Of a DNA stretch of 64,000 nucleotides, positions 46,316 through 55,670 are shown one piece after another. This DNA is from Anaerofustis stercorihominis. GTDB taxonomy: Bacteria > Bacillota > Clostridia > Eubacteriales > Anaerofustaceae. The position numbers and the translations under genes were made by a program. The first letter of the stretch is position 1. Each line of letters opens with the position of its first letter. The notes beneath the pieces are model-generated. The model saw only the letters and a list, made by a program, of their open reading frames with translations, searched no databases and was not told where the DNA came from. The stretch is taken from positions 1-64,000 of the forward strand of contig NZ_JANJZK010000006.1 in assembly GCF_024623185.1 (NCBI RefSeq). The letters are read 5' to 3'.

Positions 46316-47161
46316 ATGACAAAGAGATTACTCGGTAGTACCGTTACCAACGAAATAATATTGAAATGCAGAAAAGAATGTGAAGAATTAAAATCAAAAG
46401 GTATCAAGCCTCAGCTTGCGGTTTTAAGAGTCGGAGAAAACAAAAGTGATATCTCCTATGAGACAAGCATAATAAAGTTAATGGCTAAGGCTGATATATC
46501 CGTAAAATCCGTTGTGCTGAAAGAAGATATATCACAGGAAGATTTTGATAACAACTTAAAGGTTTTGAACGATAATGATAAGATACATGGCATATTGGTT
46601 TTCAGACCTCTTCCCAAACAGCTCGATGAAGACAAAATAAAATATATCATAAACCCAAACAAAGACATTGACTGTTTTTCACCTATCAATTTGGCAAAAG
46701 TATTCATTTCCGACAAGAGCGGATTTTATCCATGCACACCTCTCGGGGTAATGGAAATGCTGGATTATTATAATATTGAGCTGGAAGGAAAAGAAGTCGT
46801 ATTGATAGGAAGGAGCCTGGTAGTAGGAAAACCGCTCAGCATGATGTTACTCGACAGGAATGCCACTGTAACCATTTGTCACTCGAGAACGAAAAACCTT
46901 AAAGAAGTATGCAAAAAAGCAGACGTTCTGATTGCAGCTGTCGGCAGGGGAAATATGGTAAATAAAGAATATATCAAACCGGGAGCCTTAGTAATAGACG
47001 TAGGTATAAACTTTGTAGAGGGAAAAATGTGCGGAGATGTGGATTTTGAGAGTGCTTATGAAACCGCAGGGCTTATTACTCCCGTACCGGGAGGAGTGGG
47101 AAGTGTCACGACTTCATGCTTAATGGTAAACTTGATTAAAGCGTGTAAAATGATTAAATAA
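46316..47161 (+). CDS. folD: Bifunctional methylene-THF dehydrogenase/cyclohydrolase
   Basis: FolD (281 residues) interconverts methylene-, methenyl- and formyl-THF. It has NEIILKCRKECEEL, the catalytic-Lys region SYETSIIKLMAKADI, the NADP segment VVLIGRSLVVGKPLSMMLL and PGGVGSVTTSCLM. The conserved catalytic YxxxK reads YETSI here, with the Lys (IIKL) shifted; alignment would settle it. Its ATG directly follows the fchA stop. Confidence 0.93.
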   Translation: MTKRLLGSTVTNEIILKCRKECEELKSKGIKPQLAVLRVGENKSDISYETSIIKLMAKADISVKSVVLKEDISQEDFDNNLKVLNDNDKIHGILVFRPLPKQLDEDKIKYIINPNKDIDCFSPINLAKVFISDKSGFYPCTPLGVMEMLDYYNIELEGKEVVLIGRSLVVGKPLSMMLLDRNATVTICHSRTKNLKEVCKKADVLIAAVGRGNMVNKEYIKPGALVIDVGINFVEGKMCGDVDFESAYETAGLITPVPGGVGSVTTSCLMVNLIKACKMIK

Positions 47162-47171
47162 ATATAGTTTA

Positions 47172-47203
47172 AAAAAAGAGGATATTTAGATATCCTCTTT
47201 TTT
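47172..47203. terminator. Bidirectional terminator
   Basis: GAGGATAT / ATATCCTC stem with loop TTAG flanked by A- and T-runs. It is convergent between folD and the membrane protein gene; it overlaps the end of the latter. Confidence 0.85.
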
Positions 47204-47986
47204 ATTTGAATTTAAATAATCTTTTATCGGATCTTGCAAATTATTTTCCAATAGGAATTCTTCTTTATAACTAAGAAAAAGATACATTATTAGGTAAATT
47301 ATATTAATAAATAACAATATACCATTAATCGAGATTGTTAATAATTGATTAATGGAATACCCCATTAAATTTAATTCCTGTGAATTTTCAACACTCAATT
47401 TAACAAAATTATAATTATTAGGAAATAATGAAATTATATAATTTATAGTAAAAAATAATGTTGAGGTTATAATAGTCATTCTAGCTGATTTTATTTTTAA
47501 CTTTTCATAATCCAAAAATAAACATAATATAAATAAAATTATTATAAATAGAATAAGAAAAATAAATAATTTACTAATTGCAATTTCTAAATTATTAAAA
47601 ATAGTCAATGAATACTTACTAATAAAATTAGATACGTGTATACTCATTTTTCTTATAATAATATTAGGAACGAAAACTATTAATAAATTAATAAGTCCTA
47701 TAATAAATAAAATCAAATAAAAACTAATTAAATTATTTAAGGACATTATTTTTTCTATATTTTGATAAAAAATACAAAACATTATATAGATAGGTAAAAT
47801 AATCATTAAGATATCATAAAAGTAATTAGGTTCACATTTAATTATATTTGGAGAGAAAAGTAATCCCAAAAAAAGAATAATTAAAAAATAAGGATTTAAG
47901 TATAAATTGCTCCTATTACAATATTTGATTTTATTAACAGCAAAATTTGGTATGTCATAATATAAAAATTTTTTAATCTTATACAT
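47186..47986 (-). CDS. Hypothetical polytopic membrane protein
   Basis: I do not recognise this 266-residue protein. It has about six hydrophobic helices rich in Ile, Leu and Phe and no conserved motif I can name. Its codon use is even more AT-biased than the flanking genes. Its start overlaps the end of prmC by 8 bp, so it is translated with it. It may be a poorly conserved accessory gene; a YIP1-type membrane domain is conceivable but unproven. Confidence 0.6.
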   Translation of the reverse strand: MYKIKKFLYYDIPNFAVNKIKYCNRSNLYLNPYFLIILFLGLLFSPNIIKCEPNYFYDILMIILPIYIMFCIFYQNIEKIMSLNNLISFYLILFIIGLINLLIVFVPNIIIRKMSIHVSNFISKYSLTIFNNLEIAISKLFIFLILFIIILFILCLFLDYEKLKIKSARMTIITSTLFFTINYIISLFPNNYNFVKLSVENSQELNLMGYSINQLLTISINGILLFINIIYLIMYLFLSYKEEFLLENNLQDPIKDYLNSNKKEDI

Positions 47987-48821
47987 TTAACCTCCCCGCA
48001 ACAGTCCTGTCAAATCCCGCTAAATCCTTTATGATTTCGATATCCGCAAAGTTATTTTGAATAAGCAAATCCTTTACTTCCTCACCTTGGTCATAACCGA
48101 TTTCAAAAATAATATGACCGCCTTCATTTAAATACTTTGAAGCATTGTTTATTATTTCTCTGTAAAAGTAAAGTCCGTCTTCTCCGCCGTCCAAAGCTAA
48201 AATAGGTTCATACTTTTTGACATCATCTTCCAAAGTATCAATAATATCTTTTCTTATATACGGCGGATTGGAGATGATAACATCAAACTTACCCTCTACA
48301 TTTTCATATATATCGCTTTTTATAAATTTTACTCTGTCATCTACATTATGTTCTTTTATATTTTTATTTGCCGTAACAAGTGCCTTTTCGTTTATATCCA
48401 CACCTAAAATATTTACATTTTCAAGGTACTTTGCTATGGATATACTTATGCACCCGCTGCCTACACCGATTTCCAATATATCCATAGGAATAGCCTTAAA
48501 ATGCTCAATCATATATTCTACTATGATTTCTGTCTCCGGACGAGGTATAAGTGTTTCTTCATCTACATAAAAATCAAGTCCCATGAATTCTTTTATTCCC
48601 GTTATATAACCAAAAGGGACATGTGAACACCTTTTATTTATAAGTTTTTCATATTCGTTTATCTCTTCACCTGTCAATTCATAATCTAGATTAGTGATAA
48701 AAAAAACATCATCTTTATCAATCAGATATTTTAAAAGATATCTTGCTTCATTGATAGGATTTTCTATATTATTTTCTTTTAATTTTCTACTTGCAGTTTC
48801 AAGAGCTTCTTTTACAGTCAT
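47979..48821 (-). CDS. prmC: Peptide chain release factor N5-glutamine methyltransferase
   Basis: PrmC methylates the GGQ glutamine of release factors. The 280-residue protein has the N-terminal helical domain (ARYLLKYLIDKD), the RPETE segment (ETLIPRPETE), the SAM site DILEIGVGSGCISI and the catalytic NPPY (ISNPPYI). It lies 17 bp after the THUMP methyltransferase. The usual neighbour prfA is absent. Confidence 0.95.
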   Translation of the reverse strand: MTVKEALETASRKLKENNIENPINEARYLLKYLIDKDDVFFITNLDYELTGEEINEYEKLINKRCSHVPFGYITGIKEFMGLDFYVDEETLIPRPETEIIVEYMIEHFKAIPMDILEIGVGSGCISISIAKYLENVNILGVDINEKALVTANKNIKEHNVDDRVKFIKSDIYENVEGKFDVIISNPPYIRKDIIDTLEDDVKKYEPILALDGGEDGLYFYREIINNASKYLNEGGHIIFEIGYDQGEEVKDLLIQNNFADIEIIKDLAGFDRTVAGRLNV

Positions 48822-48838
48822 TAAAACCTCTCTTTAAA

Positions 48839-49966
48839 TTATTTTCTTTTGGGATAATACTGATATAAATAACAAAGCATATTCCCGTTAAACAGCTTTC
48901 TGTTCCTATCCGCTTTTTCACCAAAGTATTTTTGAAACATCGGATGAGCACATAAAACAAACAGTTTCCAGTCCTCCAAATTTTCATACATCTTTCCGAA
49001 ATCTTTGTATAGCTGTATTACTTCCGCTTCATTCCCTATCCTTTCCGCATAAGGCGGATTTACTATCATAAGACCGTTTTTCTTTCTGGAGCGAAATTCT
49101 TTCATGTCCATCTTCTGGAAAGCTACCGCATCTTCGACACCTGCTTTTCTTGCATTTTCGTTTGCCAGCTTTATGGCTCTATAATCTATATCGTTTCCCA
49201 GAAGCCTCACTTCGGCAGGTTTGATATTCTCTCTTGCTTCTTCTTTTAAAAGCTCAAAGTCTTTAATGCTATACTCTTTCCATTTTTCAAAGGCAAATTC
49301 TCTGTTAAGTCCCGGTGCGATATTCTTTGCTTTCATTGCAGCTTCGATAACGATAGTTCCGCTGCCGCACATGACATCGCTGAAAGGTCTGTCGCCTCTG
49401 TACCCGGAAAGTAAGATAATCCCGCTTGCCAAGGTTTCTTTTAAAGGTGCTTTTAATGCATTTTCTCTATACCCTCTTTTATGAAGCCCCTTACCGGATG
49501 TATTTATAAAAATGCTGACCTTATCTTTTTTTATGTTTACTATAAGTTCATAGTATGAACCGCTTTCACTCAGCTTATTTAATTTATATTTTCTCTTAAG
49601 TCTTTCAACTATAGCTTTTTTAACGATTTTTTGAATATCTCTTTTTGAAAATAATTTTGACTTTACACTGCTTATTTTAGTCGCGTTAAAACCCGCATTC
49701 TTTTCAAATATATCCTCCCAAGTATAATTTTCAACGTTATCGAATAGTTCATCGAAAGAGTGAGCGTCGAATGACGTTATAAATATAAGGACTCTTCCCG
49801 CCGTCCTAAGATGAAGATTGACATTCATCACATCTTTTTTGTTTCCTTTAAAATAAACTTTTCCGTCTTCCACCTTACCTATTTCATATCCAAGATCGGT
49901 TATTTCTCTCTTTAGTACTTTTTCAAGTCCGAATGTGCATGTAGCAACTATAGTTAAATTATTCAT
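48839..49966 (-). CDS. THUMP-domain class I SAM-dependent RNA methyltransferase (RlmL/YpsC-like)
   Basis: The 375-residue protein has an N-terminal ferredoxin-like and THUMP part (ATCTFGLEKVLKREI, RTAGRVLIFITSFDAH). A Rossmann methyltransferase follows, with KAPLKETLASGIILLSG, FSDVMCGSGTIVIEAA and the NPPY motif (MIVNPPYAERIG). This group modifies 23S rRNA guanine (RlmL-type). The start at 49966 matches the family start MNNLTIVATC; a longer frame adds 14 residues without a ribosome binding site. Confidence 0.9.
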   Translation of the reverse strand: MNNLTIVATCTFGLEKVLKREITDLGYEIGKVEDGKVYFKGNKKDVMNVNLHLRTAGRVLIFITSFDAHSFDELFDNVENYTWEDIFEKNAGFNATKISSVKSKLFSKRDIQKIVKKAIVERLKRKYKLNKLSESGSYYELIVNIKKDKVSIFINTSGKGLHKRGYRENALKAPLKETLASGIILLSGYRGDRPFSDVMCGSGTIVIEAAMKAKNIAPGLNREFAFEKWKEYSIKDFELLKEEARENIKPAEVRLLGNDIDYRAIKLANENARKAGVEDAVAFQKMDMKEFRSRKKNGLMIVNPPYAERIGNEAEVIQLYKDFGKMYENLEDWKLFVLCAHPMFQKYFGEKADRNRKLFNGNMLCYLYQYYPKRK

Positions 49967-50140
49967 AAAAATTCTCTTTTCTTTATTTGTACTTATAAAG
50001 TTTATCAAAAAAGAGATGTTTTTGAAAGAGAAAAGTTTCTTTTTATATTATATTGTTATATTACTTTATACAAAATCTGAATACTAAAAAAACAGTTGGC
50101 AAAAATCTATGATAAGTGTTAAAATCAAGTAGGTGATATT

Positions 50141-51460
50141 ATGAAACTAGATATATTAAATGAAGCAAAAATCATTTTAGATAAATTTAATAATAACGGC
50201 TTTGAAGCATATATAGTCGGAGGATGTGTACGAGATTTAATTTTAGAAAGAAATCCCAAAGACTACGATATAACAACGAGTGCATCGCCGAAAGAAACCA
50301 TGGAGTTATTCAAAGAATATAAAACCATACCTACAGGTATAAAATACGGGACCGTAACCGTAATAATAAATAATACTCCCATTGAAGTCACGACATTCAG
50401 AAAAGAAGGAAAGTATATAGAAAACAGAAGACCCGAAAGTGTAAAGTTTTTATCAAATATTGAAGAAGATTTAAAAAGAAGAGACTTTACTATCAATGCA
50501 ATGGCTTATAATAAAAAAGTTGGACTTATCGACTTATTCGAGGGAAGACAGGACCTAGAAAAAGGTATCATAAGAGTTGTGAGAGACGGTAAAGAAAGGT
50601 TTAAAGAAGACACCATAAGGATTTTAAGGGCTTACAGATTTGCGGGGAGGTACGATTTTAAAATAGAAGAAGATACTTTAACGGCAATCAAACAAAATAT
50701 GCACTTACTTAACAATGTAGCAAAAGAAAGGATACTTCCCGAGATAAAAGAAATCTTTGAAAGCGGCATGGATATAAATAAAATGGATTTTATAACCACG
50801 CTCTTCCCTATTATAAAAGAATGTTTTCATACTTATCAAAACAATAAATATCATATGCAAAACGTCGGAGAACATACTTACAAAACATTTAATAATATAG
50901 AAAATGTATTCCATTTAAAAATAACTATGCTGTTACATGATGTAGGTAAGGTCAAAACCAAGACAACGGATACAGAAAATATAGACCATTTCTACAATCA
51001 CTCCGATATTTCCAGGGAAATGGCTAAAAATATACTTGATGATTTTAAATTCGACAATGAAACAAAATATAAAATTTTAACTCTTATTAAAAATCATGAT
51101 AAATATATGGCTCCGAAAAATAAATATGTAAAAGAAAAACTTAACGAATTTGGTGAGGAACTATTCTTTGATTTAATAAAAGTTAGGATCGCCGATGACG
51201 AATCAAAAAATCATAAACTCGTAAAGGATAATCTAAAAAGATTTAGGGATACCGAAGAATTTGCAAAAAGAGTAATAAAAAACAAAGAACCTTACAGGAT
51301 AAGCGACTTAAAAATAAACGGAGATGACATTACCTCTTTGGGATATAAGGGAAAAGACGTAGGAAAAATTTTAGAATATCTTTTAAGAGAGGTAATAGAA
51401 GACAAAAATAAAAATGAAAAAAGCAAATTAATTGAGATAGTTAGGGAATATAAAAAATAA
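50141..51460 (+). CDS. cca: CCA tRNA nucleotidyltransferase with HD domain
   Basis: The class II nucleotidyltransferase (439 residues) has GGCVRDLILERNPKDYDITT, the RRDFTINAMA motif, a tRNA-binding helix region with RILRAYRFAGRYDF, and a C-terminal HD phosphohydrolase-like domain (MLLHDVGKVKTKTTD). It repairs or adds the 3' CCA. The tRNA-Lys in this window encodes CCA, so repair may be the main role for such tRNAs. A terminator overlaps the end. Confidence 0.95.
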   Translation: MKLDILNEAKIILDKFNNNGFEAYIVGGCVRDLILERNPKDYDITTSASPKETMELFKEYKTIPTGIKYGTVTVIINNTPIEVTTFRKEGKYIENRRPESVKFLSNIEEDLKRRDFTINAMAYNKKVGLIDLFEGRQDLEKGIIRVVRDGKERFKEDTIRILRAYRFAGRYDFKIEEDTLTAIKQNMHLLNNVAKERILPEIKEIFESGMDINKMDFITTLFPIIKECFHTYQNNKYHMQNVGEHTYKTFNNIENVFHLKITMLLHDVGKVKTKTTDTENIDHFYNHSDISREMAKNILDDFKFDNETKYKILTLIKNHDKYMAPKNKYVKEKLNEFGEELFFDLIKVRIADDESKNHKLVKDNLKRFRDTEEFAKRVIKNKEPYRISDLKINGDDITSLGYKGKDVGKILEYLLREVIEDKNKNEKSKLIEIVREYKK

Positions 51461-51488
51461 AGGCTTATCACTTAGCCTTTATTTTTTT
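51456..51488 (+). terminator. Terminator of cca
   Basis: AATAAAGGCT / AGCCTTTATT stem followed by T7; it begins over the stop codon. Confidence 0.85.
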
Positions 51489-51730
51489 ACTAAGTTTAAA
51501 ACTATGATTATAATATTTTCTCTATTATCTTTTTAACCGATTATTCCTATATATTCTGATTAAATAAAACATTAAAATACAAAGAAAGAATACTTTTAAC
51601 AAATTTATATAAATATGACTATCAATCGTATAAAACGAATTACACATTACATTTAACACTATTATATGATACATACACTTAAAGATATACAATATAATAA
51701 CTCATTATTTTTTATTTCATTACAAAACAA

Positions 51731-51754
51731 AAGAACCTTAAATACAAGGTCCTT
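51731..51754 (-). terminator. Terminator of lspA
   Basis: AAGAACCTT / AAGGTCCTT imperfect stem, followed on minus by TTTTG-TTTTG. The 240 bp between it and the cca terminator hold nothing else I can support. Confidence 0.65.
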
Positions 51755-51832
51755 AATGTTTTCACTGAACATTATAATAATTAAAATAAAGTCATTAATA
51801 AAACTTTAAGTAAACTTTGAATATCTCGCCTA

Positions 51833-52297
51833 TTAAAATATACTCTCATCATCCTTGGAAAATAAGATGCATATACAAAACAAAATCCCGCCTATTGTTA
51901 TAAAAACATCGGCAATATTGAATATAGCAAAATTTATAAGTCTAAAATCAAAGAAGTCGGTTACGAAACCATGAAAAAATCTGTCAATAAAATTACCTAT
52001 TGCTCCGCCCAATATAAAAGATAATCCAAGCAGCAGCATTTTATTATGATTACTCTTTTTTATATTTTTAAATAAAAAGTAAAAAACAACCAATATAAAA
52101 ACAAGACTTACAAGAGTAAGAAGAGCAGTATTTTTAGAAAAAATGCTAAATGCAGCCCCGGTATTCTCGCAGTAAGTAAAATGAAACACATCTTTTATAA
52201 TAGGGATAGTACCGACAGGCTTTAAATTATCAATAACTATTTTTTTACTTATCTGGTCTAAAACCACACTAATAATAACAATCAAATAATATATCAT
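51833..52297 (-). CDS. lspA: Lipoprotein signal peptidase II
   Basis: LspA cleaves prolipoproteins in the membrane. The 154-residue protein has four helices and both catalytic Asp motifs: GGAIGNFIDRFFHGFVTDFFD and FNIADVFITIG. It also has the conserved NTGAAFS. A lipoprotein substrate (the TrpX-type binding protein at 55671) occurs in this window. It is a single gene, divergent from the AI-2E transporter. Confidence 0.95.
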   Translation of the reverse strand: MIYYLIVIISVVLDQISKKIVIDNLKPVGTIPIIKDVFHFTYCENTGAAFSIFSKNTALLTLVSLVFILVVFYFLFKNIKKSNHNKMLLLGLSFILGGAIGNFIDRFFHGFVTDFFDFRLINFAIFNIADVFITIGGILFCICILFSKDDESIF

Positions 52298-52414
52298 ATT
52301 AACCTCATAATTATTAAATTTTAATTAATTATATCATAAATATACTTTCTTTATAGTATTTTAACTTATTAGTATGATATAATTTGAAAATAAATGAAAA
52401 AAGAGAGGGATACA

Positions 52415-53614
52415 ATGAAACAATTCAAAAATATTGAACGGAAGTATATTGAATACCTCGTTTTAATAACGTTTGCGGTATGCTTTATAATAGCCTTTTA
52501 CTTTGGCATTCAAAATTTATCTTCTTTCAGCAATAAACTTGTAGGCATATGGAATGCATTTTATGTTCCTTTAAAGCCAGTACTCATTGGCTTTATAATA
52601 GCGTTCTTCCTATATCAGCCCGTAGATAACCTTTATAATAGAATAAGTAAACACTCCAAATTTAAGGACGGAACAAACCGCGTCCTCTCTTCAGTGGCGG
52701 TGATGATAATAGCTATTTTAATAATAACACTAATAGTATATATCGTCCTTCCGAGTACTATAACGAGTATAACATCCCTTATAACATCAATTCAGGATAA
52801 TATGGGAGCAATAGAAAATTTTGTTACGGACTTGACAAAACATCCTATGGTCGTCAATATCCTAAACTTTTTTAATATAGATATAACCACATCAAGCGGA
52901 GTGAATGCAACTTTGGTGAATATGCTGAGTTTTGCAAAAACTTGGGTCGAAGGAATAGGTACAAACCTTGTTAATGCAACAATGAGTGTAGGTAAAACCG
53001 TCTACAATGTATTCATAGCAATATTCCTTGCACTTTATATGCTCATAGATAAAGATACACTATTAAGTCAAGTTTCAAGAGTTGCAGAAGCAGTATTCTC
53101 GGAGAGGATTTACGGAAGAGTATCCTATGTATTGGACTTAATGAATTATATGTTCTTTAAATTCTTATCAGGAAAGGCTATATGCTCACTTATTGTAGGT
53201 GCAATGGGAATGGCTCTTGCATATATATTTAAAATCAAATATGCTTCGCTCATAGCATTCATCATAACCATAACAAATATGATACCCCTCTTCGGACCTA
53301 TATTCAGCGTTATCCCATGCTCTATATTCGCAATGATTTCGGGCGGACCTATCCAGGGGATTATCATGGTACTCATAATAATATTCATTCAGCAAATCGA
53401 CCAAAATGTACTTGCACCGAAAATACTCGGTGATGTAGTGGGACTAAACGGTTTCTGGGTCATTGTTTCCATAATATTCTGCGGAAGCCTGTTCGGTGTT
53501 GTGGGAATGGTAATAGGAATACCTATATTTGCAGTCCTTAAAATATTGATGGGACAATGGCTTATGGACAGAAAAGATGAAAACAAACCGCCTCTTCTTA
53601 CAAGTAATAAGTAA
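52415..53614 (+). CDS. AI-2E family transporter
   Basis: The 399-residue polytopic protein has about eight membrane helices and the family motifs FLSGKAICSLIVGAMG, NMIPLFGPIFSVIPC, QQIDQNVLAPKILGDVVGL and IPIFAVLKI. Members export diverse small molecules or ions; only some relate to autoinducer-2. The start at 52415 follows GAGAGGG; an upstream ATG adds seven residues and lacks a site. Confidence 0.88.
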   Translation: MKQFKNIERKYIEYLVLITFAVCFIIAFYFGIQNLSSFSNKLVGIWNAFYVPLKPVLIGFIIAFFLYQPVDNLYNRISKHSKFKDGTNRVLSSVAVMIIAILIITLIVYIVLPSTITSITSLITSIQDNMGAIENFVTDLTKHPMVVNILNFFNIDITTSSGVNATLVNMLSFAKTWVEGIGTNLVNATMSVGKTVYNVFIAIFLALYMLIDKDTLLSQVSRVAEAVFSERIYGRVSYVLDLMNYMFFKFLSGKAICSLIVGAMGMALAYIFKIKYASLIAFIITITNMIPLFGPIFSVIPCSIFAMISGGPIQGIIMVLIIIFIQQIDQNVLAPKILGDVVGLNGFWVIVSIIFCGSLFGVVGMVIGIPIFAVLKILMGQWLMDRKDENKPPLLTSNK

Positions 53615-53648
53615 ATTCAAATATAATAAAATCCTTTATCATAGATGC

Positions 53649-53683
53649 GGGGCACTACGCCTGCTACGCAGATTCCGCGCCCC
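53649..53683. repeat. Dispersed hairpin repeat, family A
   Basis: Identical 35-bp copy of the element at 33449-33483, again in an intergenic gap after a gene end. Confidence 0.85.
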
Positions 53684-53711
53684 TTATCCTACACATCTCT
53701 ACAATACAATA

Positions 53712-53740
53712 AAAAAGACCGCACACAGCAGTCTTTTTTT
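53712..53740. terminator. Terminator of the TrpXYZ-type operon
   Basis: AAAAAAGAC...GTCTTTTTTT stem with inner GC/GC pairs around ACACA. It lies between the AI-2E gene and the convergent ABC operon. Confidence 0.75.
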
Positions 53741-53762
53741 AGTTGGAATGTTATTATTTATT

Positions 53763-54542
53763 CTAAAGCGAGTTACCGCTTTCAATGCTTATTTCATTAA
53801 ATCTTTCAAGTAAATCGTCTATCACAACATTATCTTTATCTTTTCCCGACTTATCTATTATCGCCTCTCCGTTATGCATCATAATTATCCTGTTCCCGTA
53901 TTCGACCGCAAAACGAAGATTATGAGTTACCATAACGGTGGTTATGTTCTTCTCCCTTACGATTTCATCGGTAAGTTCCATTATTATTTCAGCCGTCTTA
54001 GGGTCCAGAGCTGCGGTATGTTCATCTAAAATCAAAAACTCTATATCCGCCATTGTAGTCATAAGTAGAGCCATAGCCTGTCTTTGCCCGCCCGATAACG
54101 AACCGACCTTACTTTCAAGCATATCTTCAAGCCCTAAATTAAGCCTCGACAATAATTCTTTATAATGACCTATCCTCTTTTTATTCGTTCCTAGCCCAAG
54201 TCCGTAAGAACTGCCTTTATTATCGGCTAAAGACATATTTTCCAAAATAGTCATACTTGGGCATGTACCCATGGAAGGGTCCTGATACACTCTGCCTATC
54301 TTTCTGCTCCTGACAAATTCTTTCTGCTTTGTTATATCTTCTCCCCCAAGGATTATCTTACCCTTCTCAGGGGATAAACTGCCGCAGATGAGATTGAGCA
54401 TTGAAGTCTTTCCGGAACCGTTACTTCCTATTACGGAAATAAAATCCCCGTCGTTTATATCCAAATTAAAATCTTTGAAAAGGCAAACTTCGTTTATCGT
54501 ACCTATATTATAATATTTATCTATATGTTCTAATCTTATCAT
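53763..54542 (-). CDS. ABC transporter ATP-binding protein, TrpZ-like
   Basis: The 259-residue ATPase has Walker A GSNGSGKTS, signature LSGGQRQAM, Walker B FLILDEHTAALDP and the switch His in MVTHNLRFA. Its start overlaps the permease stop (ATGA). With the permease and lipoprotein it forms an importer predicted for tryptophan because the leader is a Trp T-box. Confidence 0.92.
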   Translation of the reverse strand: MIRLEHIDKYYNIGTINEVCLFKDFNLDINDGDFISVIGSNGSGKTSMLNLICGSLSPEKGKIILGGEDITKQKEFVRSRKIGRVYQDPSMGTCPSMTILENMSLADNKGSSYGLGLGTNKKRIGHYKELLSRLNLGLEDMLESKVGSLSGGQRQAMALLMTTMADIEFLILDEHTAALDPKTAEIIMELTDEIVREKNITTVMVTHNLRFAVEYGNRIIMMHNGEAIIDKSGKDKDNVVIDDLLERFNEISIESGNSL

Positions 54543-55417
54543 TCTTTCACCTTCTTTTTACGGTCCATGCTGAACACCAATATTATAAAGAATAATAAAG
54601 CCGTAATGAGTTTTAAATCAGAAGCTTCCAGTCCGCACTCGATAGCGATAGCTACACACGCCTTATATATAACGGAACCGAATACTACAGCCGTAGTCGC
54701 CTTTATTTTATCCGTCTTAAATACATTCATACCGATTATAACACTGGCAAGACCTATAACGATAGTCCCCGTTCCCATTGTTATTTCAAAGAACCTCTGC
54801 TGCTGACACATCACGCTTCCCGCAAGTGCAACAAGTCCGTTTGCAATAGCTAAGCCTATTATCTTCGTTATCCCGCTGTCTTTTGCGAGAGAAGTAACGA
54901 TTTTTTCATTGTCTCCTACAGCTCTTAGTAAATATCCGGACTTCGTCTTAAGATATAAATCCAAAAGCAGCTTAGATATTATAAGAACTATGAATATCAC
55001 TATCATAGTCTTATAAGGTGCAAGGAATGAAGGAAAGATCCCATTTATAAAATCATTATCGAATATAGTCTTATAATTGAATATGGGTACATTTGCAATT
55101 CCCCCCGCTATACGAAGATTTATCGTATATAAAGCGGTCATCATGATGATACCTGAAAGTAAATCTCTGACTTTGAACTTAACGTGTATGATACCCGTAA
55201 GTACTCCCGATAAAGCCCCCAAACATGTTGCCGCAACGAGTGTCAAATAAGGGTTTACCCCAGCTATGATGAGCATTGCGGTCACCGCAGCTCCCAGAGG
55301 AAATGTCCCGTCAACGGACAAATCCGGGAAGTCCAATATTTTATATGTAATATATACGCCTATTGCCATGATAGCGTATATAAAGCCTTGTTCAAAAACG
55401 CCGATTATCAAATCCAA
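54539..55417 (-). CDS. ABC transporter permease, TrpY-like
   Basis: The 292-residue membrane protein has about nine helices in the arrangement of branched-chain amino acid-type permeases (MAIGVYITYKILDFPDLSVDG, GLANGLVALAGSVMCQQQ). It belongs to the TrpXYZ-like uptake system. It is separated from the binding-protein gene by about 250 bp containing an inverted repeat (55508-55630), which may lower its expression. Confidence 0.9.
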   Translation of the reverse strand: MDLIIGVFEQGFIYAIMAIGVYITYKILDFPDLSVDGTFPLGAAVTAMLIIAGVNPYLTLVAATCLGALSGVLTGIIHVKFKVRDLLSGIIMMTALYTINLRIAGGIANVPIFNYKTIFDNDFINGIFPSFLAPYKTMIVIFIVLIISKLLLDLYLKTKSGYLLRAVGDNEKIVTSLAKDSGITKIIGLAIANGLVALAGSVMCQQQRFFEITMGTGTIVIGLASVIIGMNVFKTDKIKATTAVVFGSVIYKACVAIAIECGLEASDLKLITALLFFIILVFSMDRKKKVKE

Positions 55418-55507
55418 CTTTTTATCTCCTTTTCTTATTTAAATAAATAAGTATATAGTCAAACTTTGATTTAACTATATATTTAATTACTTAATTATTT
55501 AATCCAT

Positions 55508-55630
55508 ACGTCAAAAGTCAAGCTCCGCTAAGTTTTACGAGAATACTATAAGTTTTATAATAAATTTAATAAGGGTTAGATAAATTTCTTTTTGAAATTT
55601 ATGATTTTGGGAGCTCAACTTTTTTGACGT
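55508..55630. repeat. 123-bp inverted-repeat element inside the ABC operon
   Basis: The ends ACGTCAAAAGTCAAGCTCC and GGGAGCTCAACTTTTTTGACGT are imperfect reverse complements. Inside is another stem, ATAAATTTC / GAAATTTAT. It could be a small terminal-repeat element or an RNA structure between trpX- and trpY-like genes. Confidence 0.6.
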
Positions 55631-55670
55631 TTGAATACTTTATTTAAACCCCAAAGGGCTGTAAACTATA

